Assembly (NCBI GenBank): GCA_020055645.1
Contig: CM034546.1
Span: 111,321,375-111,385,374 of the forward strand
Length of the DNA stretch: 64,000 nt
Direction of reading: 5' to 3'
From: Tomocerus qinae
Lineage: Eukaryota > Arthropoda > Collembola > Entomobryomorpha > Tomoceridae
Numbering within the stretch: position 1 is the stretch's first letter; each line of letters begins with the position of its first letter. A program made the position numbers and the translations under genes. The notes under the pieces are model-generated. The model searched no databases. It had not been told where the DNA came from and saw nothing but the letters and a program-made list of their open reading frames with translations. Of the stretch, positions 53,801 through 64,000 are shown in pieces.

Positions 53801-56800
53801 TTTTGTTCCGGCTGCACTGCTTTAAGCAAAGTGAGGGCTTTGTCAATTTCTCCCTTGTCTATCATTTCTTCAGCCTGAGTTAAGCTGATCCTACCCTCCA
53901 AATGAGTACCCTAAAAATAAAAACCATAAGCTGCTTGTAAAACCATGATGATATCAAATTGGAAATAACTCTCAGGCGTGTTATGTTACATAGTATAAAT
54001 AGATGTTTTTATAACTTGTGGATAACCCACGGAAGTAGATATAATTGTATCAATAAAATTAAAGCTATTTAATAATTGTTTTCAAAAAGGATAGGGCAAA
54101 AAATATTTTTGTACATCGAGAATTAACCTTAAATTCAAGTAGAGCTTCTTGCATGATGCTATTGGCTTCATCTGCTTTGTTTGCAGTTCTTAAACTTGTC
54201 ATTAGTTCCATGTATAATGATAGTTTATCAGATAATCCAAATTCAACGGGCGTTCCCCTTGAGTCTGTAACTTGCTTTTTAGAAGATTTAAGCATATTGA
54301 GTGCGCCTTCCAAAGTTGCTAACGCTTTATTCATCTCACCACTTTCTTTTTGAACTTTAGCCAGCAAAAGATGATATTTTGGATGCTCTCTTACCTGAAA
54401 ACACAATTTTTGCATAAAATAATAAAGATTTTTTTAAAATTCAATTGATTCTCTATGACACTCACTTTAAAATTGCTCGCGAGTCCATTTTCGAGTGTTT
54501 GAGATGCTAAAAGATATTCATTCTGGGCGATTTGTACTTGAGCCATTAATAGATGAGCTTCCATAAGCGATGAATCTGTTAGGAAGTAATAAAAGCTAAT
54601 AAAACCAAAGCAATTGCACACATGAATAAATACCAAATGAATGTCATTTTAAGTACCAATCTTTAGAATCCGATTCAAAATATTACTTGCTGAACGAACA
54701 TCGCCACTAAGATATCTGCAGTTTATTTACATTACAAATTAAAATCAGTTAAACAATTATTTTATTTTGGCAGCAACTTATAACTTTTAGCAATATTTGA
54801 TCATTCAAAAATAAGTACATACGCTATCTGTGCGCTAATAAAAAGAGCATCTCTGTGACTGGGACAAACTTTCATAATTGTCTCTAAAATCATTGCTCCT
54901 TGTTTAATGACCACTGGAGGCTGCATTCCCAAACCTGGTGGCTGTTAAAATTAAAAGCACATTGAGAGAGACAGACCAGCATTGTTATTAGAATAAATGG
55001 TATGCATATATACAAACCTCTTGAGGAGCAAATAACAAATATTCGCGAACGATATTCAGTACTAAATCAGGATTAATGACTTTAAGATATGCCACGTTGA
55101 ATGCAAATCCTCTCATTTTGGCAAAATGTCCATCTAAAGCTTCGTTCAAATACTTCAGAATATTTTCCGCAGATTGATTTTGTCTTTTGGCCACCACAGC
55201 AGTCAAATATGACAGTTCTGCTGGTGTCTCTATAGAAGTTGCTAACTCCCTCAGAAAATCAAGTTGCTGAGATGCCATATCAATATTCCCTTCGGCTAAT
55301 TGACAGGAAATCAATCCTACATTCATAAATGTATGTTAAAGTGCTACATTTTACACTTGAATAATGCAAATAGAAAATAGTTCTAACTTACAGACTGTAA
55401 AGCATGAGACTTACCGAATAGCGCAGACATAGATGTGTTATCTAAATTAGTTGCATTGCGAAACTCTTGGTAAGCTTGTCTATGGTCTCCCATGTAAAGA
55501 TATATGCGACCAACATCAGCAACATATTCAGCAATCTCTGTCTCCAAATCCGCAGCATATCGAGAGAATTTAATTGACTGACCCAATATCCCTTGATCGT
55601 AACTCGCCTAATTAAAAATTAATTATATACTAAAGGTAATGATTCAATTATAGGTGATGTGACTATAATGCTGCTAGTACCATTTGAGAGAACATTCTAG
55701 CATTTTCAATAAAATATTTTGCATTGTTTGGCTCTTGCTGCTTGCATGTATCAAAGAAGTCATCCAAAGATCTTACAACCATATCAATATCTCCTTCACG
55801 GCATAATGTATAAAGAATTTTTAGTCTGAGCGCTTCCAAGTTTTTGTCGTCAATTGCAAGGACTCTGAAATTATGAAATTTGTATAGCAATCAATCACTA
55901 CTATGCATTTGTTAGCTTAACTACACAGAGATATCCTGTTAATGTGCTTCTAAACACAAATTAATGTTCTTTTTACCGAGAAGCAATGTCAACCGCTTGG
56001 TCCCAGTCTTGAAGACAAAGAGCTATTTTCATCTTCTCAGACAATGCTGGAATCCAGTTAGGTTGAAATGCCAAAATTTGATTAAGTTTTTCCATAGATG
56101 TCTCAAATTGATGACATAACTCATAATAACTGGCCAAGCCCAGCAAAGAGTCCAAATGCTTTCGGTCTCTAAACGTCAATTTAACATGTTTTAGAAAAAA
56201 GGTTTTCATAGATCATGAGCAAAGAAAATTAAAATAATATTCAACATACGAAGACAAAACCGAGTCAAAGTAGTCTGAAGGCTGTTTTTGTCCTTTGTCT
56301 TTTTGAGCGAGTTTCATTTCTACCCATCCTCTGCAGCAAATAGCGTCGTAATGTTGATTAGACTGTTTAATTGCTCTGTCTAAGTATTCCTTTGCCTTTT
56401 CAGGTTTATTACTCAAGCTAAGAAATAGTCCACCATAATACAGTTCCTAGGTGAGAGAATTTTTCAGAAGATAGATAAATTAGAGATATAGCTAGAAATG
56501 TATTATATATTAGAATGGATTAATTCATACGTACATTTGCAGTAGCAGTTTTCCTTCCATCTCTAATTCTGGCTTCTAAAGTAGCAATGGCCTCTCTATC
56601 AGTTCTTGTGAACAATCTGTGCGCGGATAAAGATGCCAAACATGCCCCGAGATTAACTGGGGTTTCATTCTAGTTTTCAATCAAATAGAATTCTCAAATG
56701 GAATTAATTACATTGAATATTATTATGAGATAGGTTTTATGTATTGAATGAAGTATGGCAAGATATATCTAAAGCATTTTGGAGTCCTAATTTGTTATGT

Positions 56801-57194
56801 GTGCAGTAAAACCTGTAATAATTCCAGTTCCCTGAGAGCATCGCTACTCTTCTTCTGAAATAGTATACCAAGGGCATGGTAAAATTTGAAAACTGGATCA
56901 TTTGGAAATCTTCTAAAAGCATCTTTGGCTGTGTTTTGCATTCCATTGTAATACCCTTCTCTACATGAGTAGTGAATGCGGCACTAAATCATAAACACTC
57001 GAAAATTATCAACCATACATAAACATTCATAATAAATCCATTGTAAAATGGCATCATCATTATTCCATTTTGTGGAATGTATTTTTAAGTGCAGCTATCA
57101 ACAAACGGTGCATTTTCTTTCGGTGTGTGTGCATGCCACAATAAAAGTGCAGTTGACAAATGGAACTTACTATAAATTCGGCAACAAATTCCAT
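50861..57194 (-). CDS. TTC21B: Intraflagellar transport protein 139 (TTC21B)
   Basis: TPR-repeat subunit of the IFT-A complex, which drives retrograde transport and membrane-protein entry in cilia. Exons in transcript order: 57194-57171, 56983-56813, 56669-56535, 56446-56250, 56168-55977, 55864-55681, 55607-55415, 55316-55018, 54941-54823, 54715-54657, 54575-54466, 54394-54128, 53910-53717, 53584-53494, 53338-53051, 52974-52702, 52612-52465, 52319-52163, 52054-51823, 51732-51538, 51462-51316, 51221-51080, 51006-50861. All phases join into 1320 aa (human 1316). Diagnostic blocks: [87 protein letters not shown] and [17 protein letters not shown]. The first exon (MEFVAEFI) is only 24 nt and rests on splice sites and frame. 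A Met/Gly/Asp-rich stretch in the 52054-51823 exon replaces a variable loop. It is tail-to-tail with ACE copy 2. Confidence 0.95.
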
Positions 57195-58694
57195 GACGAA
57201 CTTTATTAATGGCTTTTTAATAAAATTCACACCTCAGACAGTATTTTTTGGGGTAAAATAAGACCTCAAGTTGTCTAATGAAATGATGTATTAAAATATC
57301 TACAATGTATAAGAAAATGTGTAGTTTGGCTATTGTTCCTGCTACGTAGTAAGACGCATAAAGAGTACAGACGGATTTGTATTTTGAACCAGAAGAGTTA
57401 ATAACCGTATAAATAGGACGGATTGATATGAAATATTATTACTTTTCTCCGATTCGTAATTTCTAGTAAAAGTTATTAACGAATTCGGATGATTTACCTA
57501 AAGACTAAAGATTTCTCATTAAAAATAGATTACCATTTTCTAGTTTACGTTTGTAATTGAGGCATAGCTACTTGAGTATTGCTGGCAACAAACTGAGTTT
57601 GTTTCTACTACTGTGATGTCGGTGTTTATTCGATTACACAGTATACACAGGCATCTGTGTAAAAATCAATAAAAGTGTTTGCATCGCAGGTTTCCCGCAT
57701 TGGAGAATGTTTTGACTGGATTTGGCTCGAATCATATGGTAAGCTCTCTCAGTAGTGAAATAGTAAGAAGTTGTGCCGACAGTGTGATAATAATTAATGT
57801 ACTTTATTCTTTTTGGCACGATGTGCACACGTGTATAGGATACTGGTAAATGAAGGACATCGAATCACGTATTTTTGCAGTTTGTCTCTGTTTATAACAA
57901 TTGCCAGCATTTATTATAGAATGTAATTACCTTTTATACTCTACTTACTAGTAGAGCTTATGTATTAAAATATTCGGTTCTATATTTACTTACAATGCAC
58001 ATTACTTAATGACTAATTTAGACTCATTTTATCCTTCGGTAATACACTTTCTATCTGAAGTAAATATTTTCTCATTGCTATTAAATAGAGTAACGTAATT
58101 ATATGCAGAGCTGCACTTGTTAAACAAAAAAGTCTTTTTATCTTTACTATGATGTCTACAGACGTCATGTAAGAAGAACACAATAAATATTTTTAGATAG
58201 GGAGGGTATGAATCTATATATTATATTATTGTGTACACAGATATAAATTATATCTGTGTACATTTAAATATAAAAGAGGACATTACTAAACCAATCGTAA
58301 TGTGCAGAGCAGAAGTGTTTTTCTGTTCATTTAGTTATGTAATTTACTTAGCTGACTCATGCAAGTAAATACAGATAACAAAATCTGTTGATACATTTTC
58401 TGTCTCCATTTAACCACGAATAAGTTGATTTGTACACGACAGTACCACTATTTGGTACAAGAGCAATAAAATCAAAGACTTGACGAGAAATGCAATTATT
58501 GATTAATTATAATCATATAGGATCTGAATTTTATACGTGTATTTTACTTGCTATTTTATTCAAATAATAATCCGTTAATTTGCACTTTCCAGGTCAATAA
58601 GAGAAAAGTGAAGTGAACCTTTTGTGCATTGTCGTAAGGCGTAATAGGATTTTGACTATCATTCCACAAGTTTTCTTTGCCTCATTTGGAGAAA
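57195..58694. other. Intergenic region between divergent IFT139 and METTL7-like genes
   Basis: 1.5 kb presumably carrying both promoters. A partial X-box-like site (ATTGCTGGCAAC) lies at 57578-57589, 384 bp upstream of the IFT139 start. A perfect 31-bp palindrome is at 58232-58262. No coding sequence is seen. Confidence 0.5.
58232..58262. repeat. 31-bp perfect inverted repeat
   Basis: Arms TGTACACAGATATAA and its complement surround a single A. It is in the IFT139/METTL7-like intergenic region. No obvious target-site duplication flanks it. Confidence 0.8.
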
Positions 58695-60227
58695 ATGAGT
58701 TACATAATGCTCCTAGTGTTTCTCCCAATAGGTATTCTAGCTTGGTATTTATACCAAACCAAGCTGAGAATATACATCAATCGTGAAGAAAGAAAAAAGT
58801 AAGCGTTTAACATTAAAAGCATCAATCTGTCATTAAAGTACCTACTAACCTATTTGTGCGGATATGTATATACTGTTACTAAAATGCATTGTGTAGGAAA
58901 AGAAAAGTTAAAGTTTCTTAAATAAAGCTTTTAATTGCATCTACGCAGGTATTTTGCTGAACTAATGCGTGGTTTTGCACCAATATACAAGAGAGTGGTG
59001 GATGGAGAAAAAAGAATTTTGTTTGAAGAATTAAAGTCAATTCAACCAAAAGCACCAGGTGCAAAAGAGAAAGGACTGATAAGAATTTTAGAAATTGGAG
59101 CTGGTTCAGGTACCACCATTTTCACACAAATGCCATTAATGCTTTTTATCCAACAAATTTACAAATTGACTAATTTGTGATTCATTAAAATTACTAGGGG
59201 TCAATTTGGAATATTACCCTTCCAACTGTCTTCTTTCTATCGTAGAACCTAACGAATTCTTTAAAGTTATGATGGTTGACAATTTGAAAAAGGTATGACC
59301 TTCTATATCCAAATCTTATTAAAACGTGTATCCATTACAATGACCTCAATATATTTCATATTATTTTAGTATCCTGGAATACAAGTGGAAAACTATTACA
59401 CTGCATATGCAGAGGACATGAGCGAAATTGAAGACGGAAGTTTTGATGTCGTAGTGGCCACCAACGTCTGCTGTAGTGTTTCGGACATGCAGAAAGTATT
59501 TAAAGAAGTTAAAAGAGTTCTAGTTCCTGTAAGTTACATTTAAAATCATTTACGATCCAAAACGTAGTTGACACAGTACTTCTCTTCTATTCTGCTTACA
59601 AAACTTTCATCTATCGTTTACCAGAATTTTATTCAACTCAAACGAAATTTCGATTTGCTGAAAGTTGGGTATTTCATTTGTAGCTATCATAGAGGGAGAT
59701 TATATGTTTGTCATCTACTTTGGATCGTACTCTATATAGAGTACACACAATTGGCTCAAAGTCATCAACGAAATGTCATGTCGTAGTAATTATTGTAATT
59801 GACATTGACATTGTCATCGTCATCACACTTGACTCTTAGCAATTTGGTTTTATAATAGAGCCAATGTCATGTATAACCCAACTTGATATTGGCAAATGCA
59901 TTTTGACTGACGGAAATATTAACAGTGATACATTTATGTTTACCACAGAATGGAAAATATCTGTACCTGGATCACATACTAGACAAGCCGGGTACCCTTC
60001 TGTACTACAAGCAGCAGCTGCTAACTCGCCTTGGCATTTGGCAACTTTTGTTTGACGGTTGCCACTTGAATAGAAATATCGACAAAGAAGTTGAGAAAAG
60101 TCACTTTTCTCAAGTTATGCAGAAGAGATTTAATATTGACACTTCCACGTTCTACATACTTCCATATGTAAAGGTCCATGTAGTTGGTGTGGCTATTAAA
60201 GAGTCATCAGATACATCTACATCATAA
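58695..60227 (+). CDS. METTL7 (TMT1)-like SAM-dependent methyltransferase
   Basis: Membrane-anchored class I methyltransferase of the METTL7A/B group, whose vertebrate members are alkyl-thiol methyltransferases on ER and lipid droplets. Exons: 58695-58798, 58949-59109, 59198-59292, 59370-59528, 59949-60227; phases join into 265 aa (human METTL7A 244). Residues 1-22 form a hydrophobic N-terminal anchor (MSYIMLLVFLPIGILAWYLY). SAM-binding motif I is ILEIGAGSG at about 81-89, followed by VEPN in the acidic-loop position, FDVVVATNVCCSVSD as motif IV, VKRVLVP, and the typical C-terminal WQLLFDGCHLNR. The family is clear; the substrate and which METTL7 member it matches are not. AATAAA at 60284-60289 follows the stop by 57 nt. 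Confidence 0.92.
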
Positions 60228-60283
60228 ATATTTTAATGTTTCATCGAATTTATATGACTTTCCAAGAAACATTTTTGACATTG

Positions 60284-60289
60284 AATAAA
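60284..60289 (+). terminator. Polyadenylation signal for the METTL7-like gene
   Basis: AATAAA within an A-rich run, 57 nt after the TAA stop at 60225-60227. Confidence 0.55.
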
Positions 60290-62209
60290 AAAATTTTTAC
60301 TGAGATGAGCTTATTTCACATATCAATATTGATTTGATGTTTACTTCGCACCCATACTAATTTTGGTTTAAAGAAAGGAATAGTAAGTTACGAAGCTGCT
60401 ATCCATATTTTCCATTTTTGACTCTACTTAATATCATGATATCCCTTATTGACGTGTTTCAAATTATTTACGAATTTCGTTTCATCACAATCTCTCTAAG
60501 CATGGGCAGGAGGCAAATATTTTATGTATACTAGCTTTTGTACGGTATAGCTTTTTTCACATGCTTTGCTTACGGATACTTAATTTTCCACTTACAGCTG
60601 CCAATGCAAATGGTATGGAGAAATCTAAATTCTTTTTCGTTATACATTTTATACTGATGAGATGACATATTTGCCGAAGATGATAATAGGGATAGTTAGT
60701 AGGTACTTTCAAGATCCAAGTCAAATCCAAGTGTATAGAAATTGTACAATGTTACGTTCATTATCATATCATTTTATGCAAATTATAATCATTATAACAT
60801 AGTTATCCATAAGGAAATAATCAATGTATAAATTGTAGTCACAGCCCAAAATATGATTATCACAAAGTGCCGAAAAGAGACTCAAATGTTCTATCTTTGT
60901 GTTTATGAGTGAAGGACAAGTTTTGGTCTAATAAGCCACCTTAACACACTAAGTATATTATTGTACACTACTATACACTAGTATACACGTATATATGTCC
61001 ATCAACAAATTCATTATTCATTTATCTAAGTCATAGTATTGTAGAATAAGATTTTATTTTTCATTAAATTTTTACATCTATCTAATGTCAGAAGGGATTT
61101 CATTTTTAAAAAAACTACGGACGAATGAAGACGTATGAGGACGAATGGGTACGAATGGGGACGAATGAGGACGAATGAGGACGAGAACGAAATAGGACTA
61201 ATCGGGACAAATGAGGACGAATAAGGACGCCTCAGAACCAGCTATTTGAGTAACGTCCATAATACGGCCCTAAGTAAAGTAACACCATAAATATTAAGAC
61301 TGGCTATTTTAACTTGATGTCATACAAAATTCAGCAATGTGCCAGGATTCCTATTTTTTCGTATAAAATTGACTCATTTTGTGAATATAAGCATAGCTAC
61401 CGTACAGGTCAACTGTGTTCCGTTGCAAATAATAGGCTGTCATTTCAATCCTAAGAATCGCATTTTGTTATGCAAATGTACTGGCTGGGAAAGCCACGAA
61501 GTGTTGTTTTGCAAAGGACTCATAATATATTCTATGAAATATACTTATTCTTATTGTTACGTGGAATCGGCAAGTTTATAGGGTGTGTATAGACCACCTT
61601 GACAATGAAGCCGACTAAAGTCATTGTCCATTGTAACATTCACAGTGAATGCCACAGTATCATTGTAGAATATGGTTGTGCTATAATTCATCCCTAGTTC
61701 TTTTGTGACCAAACTTTTTACTATTATACAGGTTATATTTTACACACTTAAAGTTGGGTGGGACTGCGAATCTAACAATGAGAAAACCAACTAAGATGGA
61801 GCTATGTAACATGTACTTAAGTTCATTATTTAAATGAAGTGTTAAAAACCATATATCAAACCTTGACATCATGAATGAATGAATGTCTGAGAATTCTTAT
61901 TCACCTCTGGAGTTGCAAGAGATTTCCTAACAGCATGGCATTACATACCTATATGTTTATTATTTTCTTAGATCCGATTTTTTATGTCCAGAGTTTTCAC
62001 TAGAATTTTGAAAATAATGGTGCATGAGTTTAAATAGATAAACATAGTTTCTTTGAACCTTCCATGACGTTGTCGAAGTCGGTTTTTGTGCAGTTGCATG
62101 GATCAATTTTATTGCTACTCCCTTTTAACGTTTCATTTGATGTGATGGATGACTGCAAATCACACAGTGAAGATAAAAACATCAATTTAATTTAATGGGG
62201 AAGGATTAA
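60290..62209. other. Intergenic region between METTL7-like and ionotropic-receptor-like genes
   Basis: About 1.9 kb without recognisable coding sequence. The only structured element is the 10-bp minisatellite near 61,119-61,230. Confidence 0.5.
61119..61230. repeat. 10-bp minisatellite
   Basis: About ten imperfect copies of GGACGAATGA. The first and central copies are clean, with degenerated units (GAACGAAATA, GGACTAATCG) toward the right end. Confidence 0.9.
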
Positions 62210-64000
62210 ATGGGAATCATATATATAACGGAAGTTATTTTTGTTCTCTGCCTGAAAGTGTTTTTCTGGGAATTCTCTACAGCCCAGACCGAATATTCTC
62301 AACTATTTCAAGTGCTTACGGAATCGTTTCCTTTAATGGATATAGTAATTGATCGAGCCAATTACTCTGAAGGTAAAAGTAACCGGTAACTGTAACAGTT
62401 ACCTTTTATTTAATTGCATTAATTACTCATTCCTTACTTATTTTCGATTTATTATTTGCAATCCTTAAGCCGCCTATTTTGCTACGGGGAATCAACTCGC
62501 GATTTGTAATAATGAAATTACTTACGGGGATAATTTTCCATTTTCGAAATGTGTCTCAGCAAATACTCTTAAAACGGTTGTTCTGCATCCAGAGAACGAC
62601 ACTATTCTCACAAAATTGTTAAATGTGGTTTGTAAATTGTTTCTAAAATCTATTAGTGAAGTACTAAAATATGCCGTAGAAAATAACAGCTATATTTTGT
62701 ACAGATTGGCAAAGTCGAGGGTGAATCTGAGCGAGAAAACACATGGAATTCTTACTTCTTAATAATTGTTCCTGAAAGTAGCAACTTCCCAATAGACTTT
62801 CAACTCGATATTGTGACCATGAATAGGTTACACATATCAAGTGAGCTGTATTTTATTAAGACTGACAAGAATCAAAACATTTCCGGAAAAGGAAGCCGAA
62901 TGTTTAGTGTTCATGAGCTTTATTTTCTAAAGAATCGAAAGTTTTTGAATGAAATCTCTCATGACAAAATCGAATTTACAGCAATCTTGAATAAAAGTGG
63001 CAGGAGGTCCGACTTCCAAAATGTTCCTATTATTGGTCTTTCAGTGGTAAAGTTATATAACTACATTAAAACTTTTACTAATACCACAATAAATCACTAT
63101 TTCTAAAATAATTACATTGTCACTACTACAAGTTTAAATCCACCTTATTTAATATTTTAGCAATGAATTTTTTGAATAATTTATAAATCGGAAGATGTTT
63201 GGGTTTAAAGATGATCTTCAACTAACATAAAATCATTTTGTTTACTTCAAGCTCTGTAAATTACACTAACTTTTATATGACTATTATTTGGAATAACACA
63301 AACCAATTGTGTAAACGTATTGAACAAAATCTTAAAATTAGAAACACGAATTTCGAAATTGTAGATGAAAGTATTCTGAATATTTGCATAATAGAATATA
63401 TATCTATAATGTAAATGTAGGATGATCCAGGCTACAAACTTGCAACAGAATATAATGGCTCGGACTTCGTTGGCGGATTTGAGGTAGAAGAATATCGATA
63501 TTTGAGAGATGCACTGAATTTTAGGTACTTGATTATAAAAACTGCATAACTAAAACGAAATCTGAAACAGATAGATCATACATGAATAAACACCCACATC
63601 TGTCTAAATAATTTTTTTTCAAGAGAGTTAGCTAGTAAAAGTACTGGTTACATAAGAGAAGGACCGAATGGTACTTTGACTGGGATGGCTGTTGAAATCA
63701 ACAAAGGACAAGCTGATATAGCGATTTCACAAGTAGAGTTCTTGGAATACAGGGTTATGGGCCGTGATGGAATTACATATCTTCATCCTACATTCCAAAA
63801 TCAGTTAAGTTTGGTATTGATTAAAAAGTCCAGAAGCTCCATAAGCTTTTAAAACACGACGTAAACATGTAAAAGATCAAATCGTTCATTTATGCTTTCT
63901 TAGAATTTTAGCATTTTTCAAGCAACCCCCAGCCAGTTCCATACGAGATATCTTCGTATCAGCCTTTACATTAGGGCTGTGGATAATTGTGTTAGTCATG
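62210..64000 (+). CDS. Ionotropic receptor (IR/iGluR-like), 5' part, cut by the window edge
   Basis: Ligand-gated ion channel subunit of the divergent ionotropic-receptor group, typically chemosensory in arthropods. Exons: 62210-62372, 62470-62627, 62705-63046, 63421-63524, 63624-63803, and 63904 to the window end; phases join. The N-terminus is signal-peptide-like (hydrophobic run ending in FSTAQT). A divergent extracellular region with several Asn sequons covers about the first 220 residues. The S1 ligand-binding lobe follows: GFEVEEYRYLRDALNF, then GTLTGMAVEINKGQADIAIS and an EYR whose Arg is at the position that binds the ligand carboxylate in iGluRs. FKQPPASS precedes the first membrane helix, IFVSAFTLGLWIIVLVM, where the window ends. 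The pore, S2 lobe and stop are outside. The subfamily cannot be assigned; the donor at 63804 (GTTAAG) is less certain than the others. Confidence 0.8.

Overview
The window is eukaryotic nuclear DNA: AT-rich, with long non-coding stretches and genes split by GT-AG introns. The gene content points to an arthropod, probably a hexapod: a Hyperkinetic-type potassium-channel beta subunit, a Fer3-type bHLH factor, soluble single-domain ACE-like peptidases and an ionotropic-receptor-like gene. I cannot fix the species; a springtail or other basal hexapod is a guess. All gene models were assembled by eye from reading frames, splice sites and remembered family conservation. Except for the first (whose N-terminal start is open) and the last (cut by the edge), they give continuous frames of the expected family length.

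Layout: (1) 5.0-22.0 kb, plus strand: Kv channel beta subunit (Hyperkinetic/KCNAB), seven recognised exons over 17 kb, with a small secreted-peptide-like ORF inside its first 8.3-kb intron. (2) 22-28 kb: intergenic. (3) 28.1-30.2 kb, minus: porphobilinogen synthase (ALAD), seven exons. (4) 32.6-34.5 kb, plus: SAC3/GANP-domain protein like SAC3D1, seven exons. (5) 36.4-39.7 kb, minus: Fer3-type bHLH transcription factor, three exons, with two 20-bp tandem arrays in an intron. (6) 42.8-46.6 and 47.0-50.6 kb, plus: two tandem ACE-like metallopeptidases with the same 17-exon structure. (7) 50.9-57.2 kb, minus: IFT139/TTC21B, 23 exons, ending 215 bp from the second ACE gene. (8) 58.7-60.2 kb, plus: METTL7-like methyltransferase, five exons. 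(9) 62.2 kb to the right edge, plus: 5' part of an ionotropic-receptor-like gene, cut in its first membrane helix.

The genes are not one pathway; they are mostly unrelated single-copy eukaryotic genes. The unit that looks locally evolved is the ACE pair: a tandem duplication with a shared promoter-like block, a Lys/Gly-rich insertion in copy 1, loss of a chloride-site Arg in copy 2, and a 58-bp perfect palindrome flanked by 9-bp direct repeats in intron 1 of copy 1. No complete autonomous transposon, CRISPR array, rRNA or convincing tRNA was seen.
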